Positions 45,994 to 54,689 of a stretch of 64,000 bases of DNA are shown piece after piece; the first letter of the stretch is position 1; each line of letters starts with the position of its first letter. Source of the stretch: Pedobacter frigidisoli (GTDB lineage Bacteria > Bacteroidota > Bacteroidia > Sphingobacteriales > Sphingobacteriaceae); NCBI RefSeq assembly GCF_004331675.1, contig NZ_SJSN01000001.1, forward strand, positions 124,001 to 188,000, written 5' to 3'. A program made the position numbers and the translations under genes. Under the pieces are notes generated by a model. It had not been told where the DNA came from. It was given only the letters and a program-made list of their open reading frames with translations, and did no database searches.

Positions 45994-46545
45994 ATGAAAA
46001 ATTTAATCTTATCTGCATTTGCTGTAATTACTATGGCATTTACAACTCAAGTTTACGCTCAAAAAAATCCGATGGTTGGTGGAGCAGCAATGTATGCTAA
46101 CAAAGATATTGTTGATAACGCAGTAAACTCTAAAGACCACACTACACTTGTTGCAGCGGTTAAAGCTGCTGGTTTAGTAGAAACGTTAAAAAGCGCTGGC
46201 CCATTCACGGTTTTTGCTCCAACAAATGCTGCTTTTGATAAATTGCCAGCAGGAACTGTTGCAACTTTAGTGAAACCAGAAAACAAAGCAATGCTTACAA
46301 AAATTTTAACTTATCATGTTGTTGCTGGCAAAATGGATAGCAAAGCAATTGCAAAAGCAATTAAAGCTGGTGGTGGAAAAGCAGAATTTACTACTGTTCA
46401 GGGCGAGAAATTAACTGCCAAAATGATGGGTAAAAAGTTAATCTTAACAGATGCTAAAGGTGGAATGAGTACTGTAACTATCGCTGACGTTAATCAATCG
46501 AATGGCGTTATCCATGTTGTGGATACTGTTTTGATGCCAAACTAA
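45994..46545 (+). CDS. Secreted fasciclin (FAS1) domain protein
   Basis: 183 residues from ATG 45994. The frame is open from 45859, but that part is AT-rich spacer and only the later Met gives the signal peptide (ends TQVYAQ). A single FAS1 domain follows: VAAVKAAGLVETLKSAGPFTVFAPTNAAFDKLP (motif H1) and, at the end, SNGVIHVVDTVLMP (the YH-motif region H2). Such proteins mediate adhesion or bind surface glycans. It is monocistronic with a terminator. Confidence 0.92.
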   Translation: MKNLILSAFAVITMAFTTQVYAQKNPMVGGAAMYANKDIVDNAVNSKDHTTLVAAVKAAGLVETLKSAGPFTVFAPTNAAFDKLPAGTVATLVKPENKAMLTKILTYHVVAGKMDSKAIAKAIKAGGGKAEFTTVQGEKLTAKMMGKKLILTDAKGGMSTVTIADVNQSNGVIHVVDTVLMPN

Positions 46546-46568
46546 TATAATACACCATAAAATATTAA

Positions 46569-46597
46569 GAGCCTCTGCAATGCAGAGGCTTTTTTGC
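46569..46597 (+). terminator. Terminator of the fasciclin gene
   Basis: Stem AGCCTCTGC / GCAGAGGCT with a very short loop and a T run, 24 bases after the stop codon. Confidence 0.9.
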
Positions 46598-46846
46598 TTT
46601 GGTTAAAACCGAAGTCAGTCATTACTCGTAAATGTTGATGCGTAGAAATGATCCATATAAAATATAATGCATCCCATGCGATTTTTAATTAAATGTTCTT
46701 GCATTAAAGCAGGGACATTTTTTATATAAACTCAATCGGTGTTGATGGTAATTGTCAGATATATTTCACGTTTTGGATTTTGTACCATTTGCTATAATTA
46801 ACTACATAATTTTGCTGTAGAAAGCGTTATTTACCAAATAAAATGC
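46598..46846. other. AT-rich spacer before the DUF3050 gene
   Basis: No coding frame or strong repeat seen. A -7-like box TAATTTTG lies at 46807-46814, about 30 bases before the DUF3050 start, but no well-spaced TTG accompanies it. The rest is featureless. Confidence 0.35.
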
Positions 46847-47638
46847 ATGCATCCCAATATTATAAAAATACAAGAAAACATCGAGCCTTTAAGGCAGCAG
46901 ATTATTAATCATAAGGTTTATTCGGCCATTAGTGAATTAGAAGATCTACAGGTTTTTATGGAGCACCATATTTACGCTGTTTGGGATTTTATGTCGCTGC
47001 TTAAAGCCTTGCAAATAAATTTAACCTGTACCACATTACCTTGGTTTCCTGTTGGAGATGCGGTTACCAGACAATTAATTAATGAAATTGTAGCTGGCGA
47101 AGAAAGCGATGTTGATGCTAATGGCGACATTAAAAGCCACTTTGAGTTGTATTTGGATGCTATGCAGCAATGTGGCGCCAATACCGAACCAATTAATCAT
47201 TTCTTACTTTCCTTAAAAAAGGGGCGTGATTTTGACATGGCTTTTGAACTTGCTGAGGTTCCCCTATCGGCAAGAGAGTTCGTTAACTCTACTTTTGAAA
47301 CTATTAACAGTGGCAAAACGCATTTGCAGTCAGCTAGCTTTACTTTCGGTCGAGAAGATTTAATTCCAAACATGTTCTTTAGCATGGTAAATGATATAAA
47401 TAGCATTCAACCTGATAAGGTTTCTATTTTTAAATATTACCTAGATCGCCATATAGAAGTAGATGGCGATCATCATAGTCATTTAGCTTTATCGATGACA
47501 GAAAAACTTTGCGAAAAAGATGAACTTTTTTGGATTGAGGCTGAAGAGACCACTAAGATTGCCTTGCAAAAACGCATCGATTTGTGGGACGCTGCTTATG
47601 CCGAAATTGTAGGCAGAAAGGTATTGGCTGAGGGTTAA
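46847..47638 (+). CDS. DUF3050 protein (heme-oxygenase-like fold)
   Basis: 263 residues with no signal peptide. The N-terminus (IEPLRQQIINHKVYSAISELEDLQVFMEHHIYAVWDFMSLLKAL) is typical of DUF3050, whose helical fold is related to heme-oxygenase/TenA-like proteins. The conserved EHHIYAVWDF and the later DRHIEVDGDHHSHLAL supply clustered His/Asp/Glu residues, suggesting a metal or cofactor site; this is inference. Members are often coded near oxidoreductases. The next gene is a cupin/JmjC-like protein, 165 bases away. Confidence 0.87.
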   Translation: MHPNIIKIQENIEPLRQQIINHKVYSAISELEDLQVFMEHHIYAVWDFMSLLKALQINLTCTTLPWFPVGDAVTRQLINEIVAGEESDVDANGDIKSHFELYLDAMQQCGANTEPINHFLLSLKKGRDFDMAFELAEVPLSAREFVNSTFETINSGKTHLQSASFTFGREDLIPNMFFSMVNDINSIQPDKVSIFKYYLDRHIEVDGDHHSHLALSMTEKLCEKDELFWIEAEETTKIALQKRIDLWDAAYAEIVGRKVLAEG

Positions 47639-47803
47639 CTGTTCAAGTTATCGATTGAGCATCACTAGGTAAAATATTTTTCTTGTTAAGTTATTGTAAA
47701 TTCTGAATTAAGTAATTTTAGTCACATTTATTCACGGATATTCAATTTGTAAAATAAAATTTACACATTTGTTGTTCGTCCACAAATAACGGATTTTAAG
47801 CGC

Positions 47804-48682
47804 ATGAGTTTCATTTTAAAACCAGTAGACATCGTTGAGAGTATAACTCCTGAGGATTTTAAAAAAAATTACCTGAAAACAAAACGCCCATTAGTAATTA
47901 AAGGCTTAACTAAAGATTGGCCTGCGAGAGAGAAATGGACGACTGAATATTTAAAGGAAATTGGTGGAGAACTGGAAGTGCCGTTGTACGATAATTCAAA
48001 AGCAGACCCATCTAAGCCGATTAATGCTGCTACAGCACACATGAAATTCGGCGATTACCTGGATTTAATTAAACGTGAGCCTACCGAATTGAGAATCTTC
48101 TTTTTTAATTTATTTAAGAAAGTGCCGAGCTTAATTAATGATATTAAAATTCCGAAAGATTTAATGGGTGGCTTTATAGAAAGTATGCCCGCAATGTTTT
48201 TCGGAGGTTCCAATTCGGTAACTTTTTTACACTACGATATCGATTTACCTCATATTTTCCACACTCATTTTGGCGGCAGAAAACACATTGTTCTTTTCGA
48301 CAATAAATGGAAAGACAGGTTGTATTGCCTACCGAATGCAACCTATGCTTTGGAAGATTATGATGTTGCCAACCCTGATTTCAAAAAATTCCCTGCCTTA
48401 AACGGCGTTGAGGGTTATGAGGTTTTCTTGGAGCATGGCGATACCTTATTTATGCCTACAGGAATGTGGCACTGGATGAAATATCTTGATGGTTCGTTCT
48501 CTTTAAGCTTGCGTGCTTGGGACCAATCGATTACCCGCAAAGTCGCCAGCGTTTGGAGCTTATTTACGCATGGCGCTATTGATAGTTTAATCAAAATGAC
48601 CTTCAAAGAGAAGTACGCTCATTGGAGAGAGAAAAAAGCGGTTAAAATTGCTGAAAAAGCATTGGCAAAGGGAAGACCTTAA
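47804..48682 (+). CDS. Cupin-like / JmjC-type protein (possible 2-oxoglutarate dioxygenase)
   Basis: 292 residues with the cupin_8 pattern: FKKNYLKTKRPLVIKGLTKDWPAREKW near the start, FLHYDIDLPHIFHTHFGGRKHIVLF in the core (the HxD-like metal ligands) and GDTLFMPTGMWHWMKYLDGSFSLSLR (the distal His). The spacing fits a non-heme Fe(II) site. The substrate could be a protein side chain, as in FIH-type enzymes, or a small molecule; nothing here decides. It is monocistronic with its own terminator. Confidence 0.85.
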   Translation: MSFILKPVDIVESITPEDFKKNYLKTKRPLVIKGLTKDWPAREKWTTEYLKEIGGELEVPLYDNSKADPSKPINAATAHMKFGDYLDLIKREPTELRIFFFNLFKKVPSLINDIKIPKDLMGGFIESMPAMFFGGSNSVTFLHYDIDLPHIFHTHFGGRKHIVLFDNKWKDRLYCLPNATYALEDYDVANPDFKKFPALNGVEGYEVFLEHGDTLFMPTGMWHWMKYLDGSFSLSLRAWDQSITRKVASVWSLFTHGAIDSLIKMTFKEKYAHWREKKAVKIAEKALAKGRP

Positions 48683-48730
48683 AATAAAATAGATCTAACC
48701 ACGTTTAAGTGGTTTGGGGAAAGCAATTTC

Positions 48731-48768
48731 AACGGGGAATCGATGTATCGATAGCCCCGTTTTTTTGT
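48731..48768 (+). terminator. Terminator of the cupin-like gene
   Basis: Outer stem AACGGGG / CCCCGTT encloses the palindrome ATCGATGTATCGAT and is followed by a T run. Confidence 0.85.
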
Positions 48769-48832
48769 ATCAGCTATTAATGCTGAAAGTTAATTTATTT
48801 CATAAAATCAATATGAGTAACGTTTGAGGGGT

Positions 48833-48960
48833 CGTCATTGCGAGAAACTATTTTTCATAGTTTCGTGGCAAACTCATTGCTATTAGCACATTGAAATGAG
48901 CAAGGAGGAGATTGCCACGAATATTACCGATGAAGAATCGGAGAATATTCTCGCAAGGAC
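48833..48960. repeat. 128-bp composite palindromic element
   Basis: Ends GTCATTGCGAGAA and TTCTCGCAAGGAC are near-perfect inverted copies. An inner stem CGTGGCAAACTC (48864-48875) pairs with GAGATTGCCACG (48908-48919). Between the inner stem and the right end sits CCGATGAAGAATCGG (48927-48941), the exact reverse complement of the hairpin core found in the folded repeat at 51354-51460. It lies in a 355-base spacer with no gene. Confidence 0.82.
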
Positions 48961-49037
48961 AGAAAACGTAAATGGTAGCATGTCAAAGCATAAATTAAAA
49001 TCTTAAGTCTAATCATTCGAGAAATTCAATCTAAATA

Positions 49038-49652
49038 ATGGAAATCAACATACTTACAGAAAAACAAAAAATGCTGGCTGGCAAAGCTTACCAAGCTGGC
49101 GGCTCCGAATTATCGCAAGAAAGATTAAAGGCCCGAGAAATTGTTTACGAATTTAATAACCTAGCGCCGAAATTTATCAAACAACGCAAGGAGTTGCTGA
49201 AAAGATTGTTCGGTAAAACTGAAAAAATGTTTTACGTTGAACCGCCTTTCCGTTGCGATTACGGCTACAATATCGAAATCGGAGGCAACTTTTACGCAAA
49301 CTTTAATTTAGTCATTTTAGATTGCGCTAAAGTTAGTATTGGTAATAGTGTTTTTATTGCGCCAAACGTTGCGATTTATACTGCTGGTCACCCAATACAC
49401 GCACACCTACGCGACCAGGAATACGAATGGGCACAGGAAGTTACCATTGGCAACAGTGTTTGGATTGGTGGAAACGTGGTGATAAATCCAGGTGTAAAAA
49501 TCGGCTCGAATGTGGTTATTGGTTCTGGTAGTGTGGTTACAAGAGATGTTCCTGATAATGTTTTTGCTGCTGGAAATCCTTGCAGGGTTATCCGCCAGCT
49601 TACGGACGAGGATAAGGATTTTTATTATAAGGATTTTAAATTAGGAGAATAG
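49038..49652 (+). CDS. Sugar O-acetyltransferase (maltose/galactoside acetyltransferase family)
   Basis: 204 residues. The N-terminal Mac domain (KMLAGKAYQAGGSELSQERLKAREIVYEFN) is followed by hexapeptide repeats of a left-handed beta helix (IGNSVFIAPNVAIYTAGHPIHA, VTIGNSVWIGGNVVINPGVKIGSNVVIGSGSVV). The catalytic His is in TAGHPI. It moves acetyl from acetyl-CoA to sugars in the cytoplasm. It is monocistronic; the acceptor is not known. Confidence 0.93.
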   Translation: MEINILTEKQKMLAGKAYQAGGSELSQERLKAREIVYEFNNLAPKFIKQRKELLKRLFGKTEKMFYVEPPFRCDYGYNIEIGGNFYANFNLVILDCAKVSIGNSVFIAPNVAIYTAGHPIHAHLRDQEYEWAQEVTIGNSVWIGGNVVINPGVKIGSNVVIGSGSVVTRDVPDNVFAAGNPCRVIRQLTDEDKDFYYKDFKLGE

Positions 49653-49661
49653 GTTGTCGAC

Positions 49662-49715
49662 TTGTCATCTTGAGCTTGTCGAAAGATATGGTCTTTGACA
49701 AGCTCAGACTGACAA
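49662..49715. repeat. 54-bp palindromic repeat after the acetyltransferase
   Basis: Arms beginning TTGTCATCTTGAGCTTGTC and ending GACAAGCTCAGACTGACAA are inverted copies with few mismatches. It is another dispersed family built on a TGTCA end and may also act as the gene's 3' hairpin. Confidence 0.75.
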
Positions 49716-49764
49716 TATAGTTTATTCCCATTTTCCGTCTTCCCTCCTACATCTTACAGTTCCA

Positions 49765-50190
49765 CTAACTCGAATGGTCTACAAAGATTTTCCACTCGCC
49801 ATTTAGCTTCTTGAAAAGCAAAGTGAAATAACCTTGAGGCTCATCTTTCTCACGCTTTAAATGCCAGCTTCCTAAAACAAAAGCTACATCTTTATTTAAG
49901 AAATCTACTTTCTTAATGCCGAAAGTCAATTGTCCCATTCCTGCTTTACCCTGATAAGTCTTTTTGTAATTATCTAAAGTTTTTTGCCAGCCATAAGTTG
50001 GTCCGCTTTGCCCAACAAAAAGCAAGCTGTCGCTTTTTACATAACCTTGCATAAAAGCTCCCAAATCTCCCTTATTCCAGTTAAGACGTTGTTTTTCCAG
50101 CACATTTAAAATGGCTTGTTTATCTATTGGTGTTTGGGCAAAGGTTCCGAACGAAACCATCATTAAGGTAATAATTAAGATTCTTTTCAT
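49765..50190 (-). CDS. Secreted NTF2-like (SnoaL/DUF4440) protein
   Basis: 141 residues with a signal peptide (ends FGTFAQ). It has a cone-shaped NTF2-like fold pattern: AILNVLEKQRLNWNKGDLGAFMQGYVKSDSLLFVGQSGPTYGWQKTLDNYKKTY, then strands ending FTLLFKKLNGEWKIFVDHSS. Such proteins are small-ligand binders or isomerase-like enzymes; no catalytic residues can be named. It is divergent from the kinase gene and stands alone. Confidence 0.83.
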   Translation of the reverse strand: MKRILIITLMMVSFGTFAQTPIDKQAILNVLEKQRLNWNKGDLGAFMQGYVKSDSLLFVGQSGPTYGWQKTLDNYKKTYQGKAGMGQLTFGIKKVDFLNKDVAFVLGSWHLKREKDEPQGYFTLLFKKLNGEWKIFVDHSS

Positions 50191-50276
50191 AATTTTCAGG
50201 TCTTGTTGTACAGATATAAAACAAAATATTTCGTTCCGTGTATAAAAATTGTTTCTTTACATTTTCAATCCTCTAT

Positions 50277-51158
50277 ATGCAAAATAAAGTTATCACAATC
50301 GGCGAAATACTCTGGGATGTTTTTCCTGATGGAAAAAAGGCTGGCGGTTCGAGTATGAACGTTGCACTAAATCTTCATAAACAAAGTGTAAACAGCAGTT
50401 TTATAAGCGCCGTTGGCGATGATGATAACGGTAAGGAACTACTAAATTTTCTTGGTGGAAATCATTTCCCGACTGATTTAATCCAAATTAATCCCGAATT
50501 GCCGACCAGCACTGTTGTGGTTCAACTGGATGAAAACCACCAGGCGACTTATACCATAAAACAACCTGTTGCCTGGGATGATATCAAATTAAACGATAAA
50601 AATATTGAAGCCGTAAAACAAGCCGACGCATTGGTTTATTGCAGCTTAACTTGTCGTGAGGAGCAGTCAAAAAAGACAATTCTTTCGCTTTTGGAACATG
50701 CGAAAACAAAAATTTTCGACATCAATTTGCGTGCACCATTTTATGAAAAAGAATTAATTGGTGAGCTTTTAACCCATGCTGATATCTTAAAAATTAATGA
50801 AGATGAAATTGTTTGGGTTCGTGATACTTTTGGTTTAACGGGAAATACGGATGAGCAAATTTTAAAACAACTTTCAGCCCAATTCAACATCGAAATTATT
50901 TGCTTAACACTGGGTGATAAAGGTGCGTGTGTTTTAAAAGACGGCAAGTTGTTTAAACATGCTGGCTACAAAGTCCAGGTTGTGGATACAGTTGGGGCTG
51001 GTGATGCTTTCTTAGCTACTTTTATTGCTTGTTATTTACAAGGCTACTCAATGGAAACGATTTTGGATAATGCCTGTAAGGTTGGGGCATTTGTGGCATC
51101 GCAAGCTGGTGCAAATCCTGAGTATAATAAGAAGATTTATCATATGGCGTTGGGTTAG
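50277..51158 (+). CDS. PfkB-family carbohydrate kinase (fructokinase-like)
   Basis: 293 residues from ATG 50277; an earlier in-frame GTG at 50238 overlaps the spacer and adds a non-conserved stretch. The sugar-binding motif GGSSMNVALNLHKQ (about 24-37) and the ATP/anion-hole motif VDTVGAGDAFLATF (catalytic Asp in GAGD) are intact. It resembles bacterial fructokinases; the precise sugar is uncertain. It is monocistronic; a repeat-rich spacer follows. Confidence 0.9.
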   Translation: MQNKVITIGEILWDVFPDGKKAGGSSMNVALNLHKQSVNSSFISAVGDDDNGKELLNFLGGNHFPTDLIQINPELPTSTVVVQLDENHQATYTIKQPVAWDDIKLNDKNIEAVKQADALVYCSLTCREEQSKKTILSLLEHAKTKIFDINLRAPFYEKELIGELLTHADILKINEDEIVWVRDTFGLTGNTDEQILKQLSAQFNIEIICLTLGDKGACVLKDGKLFKHAGYKVQVVDTVGAGDAFLATFIACYLQGYSMETILDNACKVGAFVASQAGANPEYNKKIYHMALG

Positions 51159-51183
51159 TTTCTGCCATGGAAAATTACCATCA

Positions 51184-51267
51184 CGTCATTGCGAGGCACG
51201 AAGCAATCTTAAAGCTATGGGTTTTTATATCGATCGTAGTAAGATTGCTTCGTACCTCGCAATGACG
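51184..51267. repeat. 84-bp dispersed palindromic element, copy 2
   Basis: Arms of 28 bases (51184-51211 and 51240-51267) match as inverted copies at 27 of 28 positions. Length, arm sequence and centre length equal copy 1 at 17829-17912. The 28-base centres differ more than the arms. Confidence 0.9.
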
Positions 51268-51298
51268 ACCGCATAAAGCTTTTGACACTCAGTCATTG

Positions 51299-51318
51299 CC
51301 GTTGACTTCAGTCAACGG
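51299..51318. repeat. Small perfect hairpin in the repeat-rich spacer
   Basis: CCGTTGAC-TTCA-GTCAACGG, an 8-bp stem with a 4-base loop. It is not followed by a T run. Confidence 0.7.
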
Positions 51319-51353
51319 TTACAAAAAAATTATTGTCACATCGCTTATTACGC

Positions 51354-51460
51354 TGGGTTTGCGTTAGGGATTGTAAGGGTTCAGTACCGATTCTTCATCG
51401 GTACCGCAGCGAAGCGGAGCCCTGAAAAGCCCGACCCTTGCGTAGCTTGGGAAACGCCCA
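51354..51460. repeat. Folded dispersed repeat, copy 2 (107 bp)
   Basis: Outer stem GCGTT / AACGC with flanking TGG / CCA and a 4-base bulge, inner AAGGG / CCCTT and TTCAG / CTGAA pairs, an apical hairpin TACCGATTCTTCATCGGTA (51385-51403) and a side hairpin CCGC-AGCGAA-GCGG. The 3' half GACCCTTGCGTAGCTTGGG matches copy 1 at 34852-34960. The 435-base spacer around it (51159-51593) has no gene. Confidence 0.78.
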
Positions 51461-51593
51461 AATCAGTTTTCAGTTGGAAGTTTTCGTTTTGTTCTTTAAG
51501 CTTTAGTCTTTGCGATTTCACCCAAATATGACACCCCGCTTAAATTAATCCAAATCGAAACTTTTACCTTTAATAATTCGTTAATACAAGCAC

Positions 51594-52691
51594 ATGAGAG
51601 GTTTTCGTTTTTCTGATTATAAGCCTGGCGATACGCCAAAGGGTGGGTTCGATGAGTTGCTGAAATTATTTAGCGAATTGCTAAATTATACTTCGGGCGA
51701 TGCGGCTGAGGCATTAAGCTGGCTCAACGAACTCGACAAACAATACAAATTAACCAATAATGATTACGGCATCGGGAATTTTATCGATGATTTGAAAGAT
51801 AAGGGTTACCTGACTGAAGATAACAAATCTGGAGAGTTTAAGATTACGGCTAAAACTGAGCAAACAATTCGTAAATCGGCTCTGGATGAGATTTTCGGTA
51901 AACTGAAAAAATCTGGCCGTGGGAATCATAACAGCAACCAATCGGGCATTGGCGAAGAGAAAAATGCCGATAGACGCGAATATAGTTTTGGCGATAGTTT
52001 AGACCAAATCGATATGACAGCTTCTATACAAAATGCACAAATAAACCACGGAATAGGCGATTTCACATTAACTGACAGAGATTTGGAGGTGGAAGAAAAG
52101 GATTTCAAAACCTTAACTTCTACAGTGCTGATGATTGATATTTCGCATTCGATGATTTTATACGGCGAGGACAGAATTACACCTGCAAAGAAAGTAGCGA
52201 TGGCTTTGGCAGAACTGATTAAAACAAAATATCCGAAAGATACCTTGGATATTGTGGTTTTTGGAAACGATGCGTGGCCGATTACGGTTAAGGATTTGCC
52301 TTACTTGCAGGTTGGCCCATACCACACCAATACTTACGCAGGTTTGGAATTGGCAGCAGATTTACTTCGACGCAGGAAAACGCATAACAAGCAAATTTTT
52401 ATGATTACAGACGGGAAACCAACCTGTTTGAAAGAAAATGGCAAGTATTATAAAAATAGTATGGGCTTGGATAGAAAGGTGATTAATAAAACCTTAAATA
52501 TGGCTGCACAGTGCAAGCGATTGAAAATCCCAATCACGACGTTTATGATTGCCAAAGACCCTTATTTGCAACAATTCGTTCGTCAGTTTACCGAAATTAA
52601 CGGTGGAAGAGCTTTCTACAGCTCGTTGAACGGATTGGGCGAATACATTTTTGAAGATTACATTAAGAACAGAAGAAAAACAGTAAAATAG
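51594..52691 (+). CDS. VWA-domain protein, partner of a MoxR-type ATPase
   Basis: 365 residues with no signal peptide. A helical N-terminal part and a charged linker (about 90-150) lead to a von Willebrand A domain with a complete MIDAS site: DISHS (DxSxS), the Thr in HTNTYAGL and TDGKP. It is coded with DUF3861 and a MoxR-like AAA ATPase. MoxR/VWA pairs act as metal-dependent chaperones or assembly factors for enzyme complexes. The target here is not visible. Confidence 0.88.
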   Translation: MRGFRFSDYKPGDTPKGGFDELLKLFSELLNYTSGDAAEALSWLNELDKQYKLTNNDYGIGNFIDDLKDKGYLTEDNKSGEFKITAKTEQTIRKSALDEIFGKLKKSGRGNHNSNQSGIGEEKNADRREYSFGDSLDQIDMTASIQNAQINHGIGDFTLTDRDLEVEEKDFKTLTSTVLMIDISHSMILYGEDRITPAKKVAMALAELIKTKYPKDTLDIVVFGNDAWPITVKDLPYLQVGPYHTNTYAGLELAADLLRRRKTHNKQIFMITDGKPTCLKENGKYYKNSMGLDRKVINKTLNMAAQCKRLKIPITTFMIAKDPYLQQFVRQFTEINGGRAFYSSLNGLGEYIFEDYIKNRRKTVK

Positions 52692-52733
52692 TTGGAAGTT
52701 TTTAGTCCGAAGCAGGAAAAACAAGATAACACA

Positions 52734-53027
52734 ATGGCGAAACGTACAAATAAATATAAGTTAACATTAGAAGAAATATCTTTAGCAAAGGAAGACGATT
52801 TATCAAACGCCCCTCTAACATTAGAATTCGATAATCACGATAACCTTTTCAATATTATAAACGCCGTTAAAAGCAAAAGCATTTTTGAAGATGAAAATCA
52901 AAGTGTAGAGTTTGCTATTGGCTTGAAAATGTTTACCGAAGTAATACTCAAAAACAGAGATAATGAGCTTTTTAAAGAACTGCAACCAGCTATTGGTGAG
53001 TTTATGAAAAAGCTAAAAAGTAAATAA
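52734..53027 (+). CDS. DUF3861-like small protein
   Basis: 97 residues from ATG 52734; a TTG in frame at 52692 directly abuts the previous stop but adds a non-conserved stretch. The protein starts MAKRTNKYKLTLEEISLAKED and has a helical C-terminus (LKNRDNELFKELQPAIGEFMKKLKSK). It resembles DUF3861. It sits between the VWA and MoxR genes, 42 bases after the first and 84 before the second, and is probably co-transcribed. Function is unknown. Confidence 0.75.
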   Translation: MAKRTNKYKLTLEEISLAKEDDLSNAPLTLEFDNHDNLFNIINAVKSKSIFEDENQSVEFAIGLKMFTEVILKNRDNELFKELQPAIGEFMKKLKSK

Positions 53028-53111
53028 ATTAAAAAACAAAAGACAGATTTAGCTTATGGTTAGGCGCATTGCAAAACCTTAAAAACTAAATCCTACACCC
53101 TAAACCTCAAT

Positions 53112-54599
53112 ATGCAAAACACCACATTAGGCGAATTAAAAACCACAGGATATAAATCGAGGTCGGTTAAAGAAGAGCTGAGAGAAAACCTGATTAAGGT
53201 TCTTAGAGATAAAAAAACAGAATTCGAGGGCATTATCGGTTACGATGAAACCGTGATTCCAGAGTTGCAGACTGCAATACTTTCTCGTCACAACATTTTA
53301 CTTTTAGGTTTACGCGGTCAGGCGAAAACGCGTATTGCCCGTTTAATGGTAAACTTATTGGATGAATATGTGCCATACGTTGCTGGAAGCGAAATTTTTG
53401 ACGACCCCTTGAACCCGATTTCATGGTATGCAAAAAACGAAATCGCCACCAAAGGTGATGCTACGGAAATTGCCTGGTTACACCGAAGCGAACGTTATAC
53501 AGAAAAATTAGCTACACCTGATGTTACCGTTGCAGATTTAATTGGCGATGTTGACCCGATTAAAGCAGCGACTTTAAAATTAACCTACAATGATGAGCGT
53601 GTAATTCACTTTGGCTTAATCCCCCGTGCACACCGCAGTATTTTTGTAATTAACGAATTGCCCGATTTGCAAGCTAGAATTCAGGTGGCTCTGTTTAATA
53701 TGCTACAGGAAAAAGACATCCAGATTCGCGGTTTCAAATTGCGTTTACCTTTGGATATTCAGTTTGTGTTTACCGCAAACCCTGAAGATTATACCAATCG
53801 CGGAAGTATTGTAACGCCGTTGAAAGATAGAATTGAAAGTCAGATTTTAACGCACTACCCGAAAAGCATCGAGATTTCCCGTAAAATTACTTTCCAGGAA
53901 GCTAAACTTACAGCCGAACAAAGAGCAAATATCGAGGCCGATGGCTTGGTAAAAGATTTGGTCGAACAAATTGCTTTCGAAGCACGTAAAAGTGAATATA
54001 TCGACCAAAAATCGGGTGTTTCGGCAAGATTAACCATATCTGCATACGAAAATTTAATCAGCACTGCTGAACGCAGAATGTTAATTTCTGGCGAGAAAAA
54101 TACGGTTGTTCGTTTGGCAGATTTAGCAGGAATTATTCCTGCGATAACAGGTAAAATAGAACTGGTTTACGAGGGCGAATTGGAGGGACCAGCTCACGTA
54201 GCTACAACTTTAATTGGTAAGGCCGTTAAAACCTTATTTGCACGTTACTTCCCAGACCCCGAAAAAGCAAAGAAATCGAAAACGGCAAACCCTTATACCG
54301 AAATTACCGAATGGTTTACCGAGGGAAATAATTTAGATGTTACCGATACATTAACAAATTCGCAGTATAAAAAAGCATTGATGTCGGTGCCGAGTCTTTA
54401 TGATTTGGTTAAAAAATTCCATCCGAAGCTAAGCGAAAACCAGACTTTACTTTTAATGGAATTCGTTTTACATGGTCTGGCTGAGTACTCACAATTGAGC
54501 AAAAACTTTTTAAACGGCGGTTTCGGTTTCTCAGATATGTTCGGCAGTTTGTTTAATGCCGAGTTTGATGAGGAAGAGGATGAAGACGATTTCAGATAA
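53112..54599 (+). CDS. MoxR / magnesium-chelatase-like AAA+ ATPase
   Basis: 495 residues. The Walker A is LLLGLRGQAKTRIA (about 60-73); the usual last Gly is Ala, a variant I believe occurs in this subfamily. The Walker B region is SIFVINELPDL, sensor 1 is FVFTANPEDYTNRG and the arginine finger lies in LKDRIESQI. It carries a long helical C-terminal part and an acidic tail (DEEEDEDDF). It most likely works with the VWA protein coded upstream as an ATP-driven remodelling factor. It is followed by a strong terminator. Confidence 0.88.
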   Translation: MQNTTLGELKTTGYKSRSVKEELRENLIKVLRDKKTEFEGIIGYDETVIPELQTAILSRHNILLLGLRGQAKTRIARLMVNLLDEYVPYVAGSEIFDDPLNPISWYAKNEIATKGDATEIAWLHRSERYTEKLATPDVTVADLIGDVDPIKAATLKLTYNDERVIHFGLIPRAHRSIFVINELPDLQARIQVALFNMLQEKDIQIRGFKLRLPLDIQFVFTANPEDYTNRGSIVTPLKDRIESQILTHYPKSIEISRKITFQEAKLTAEQRANIEADGLVKDLVEQIAFEARKSEYIDQKSGVSARLTISAYENLISTAERRMLISGEKNTVVRLADLAGIIPAITGKIELVYEGELEGPAHVATTLIGKAVKTLFARYFPDPEKAKKSKTANPYTEITEWFTEGNNLDVTDTLTNSQYKKALMSVPSLYDLVKKFHPKLSENQTLLLMEFVLHGLAEYSQLSKNFLNGGFGFSDMFGSLFNAEFDEEEDEDDFR

Positions 54600-54609
54600 A
54601 ATATTTTTT

Positions 54610-54662
54610 AGCTTTGACAACTTTCTGTATATGCATTCAAAAAGTTGTCAAAGCTTTTTATT
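54610..54662 (+). terminator. Terminator of the VWA/DUF3861/MoxR group
   Basis: Fifteen-base perfect stem AGCTTTGACAACTTT / AAAGTTGTCAAAGCT with a 16-base loop and a short T run. Confidence 0.85.
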
Positions 54663-54689
54663 AATCAAGCAAATTTCTGGTAACCATAA

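Noticed and set aside
51025..51276. Frame overlapping the sugar kinase end and the 84-bp palindrome
   Set aside because: Its last part translates the palindromic repeat and the rest shadows the kinase in another frame.
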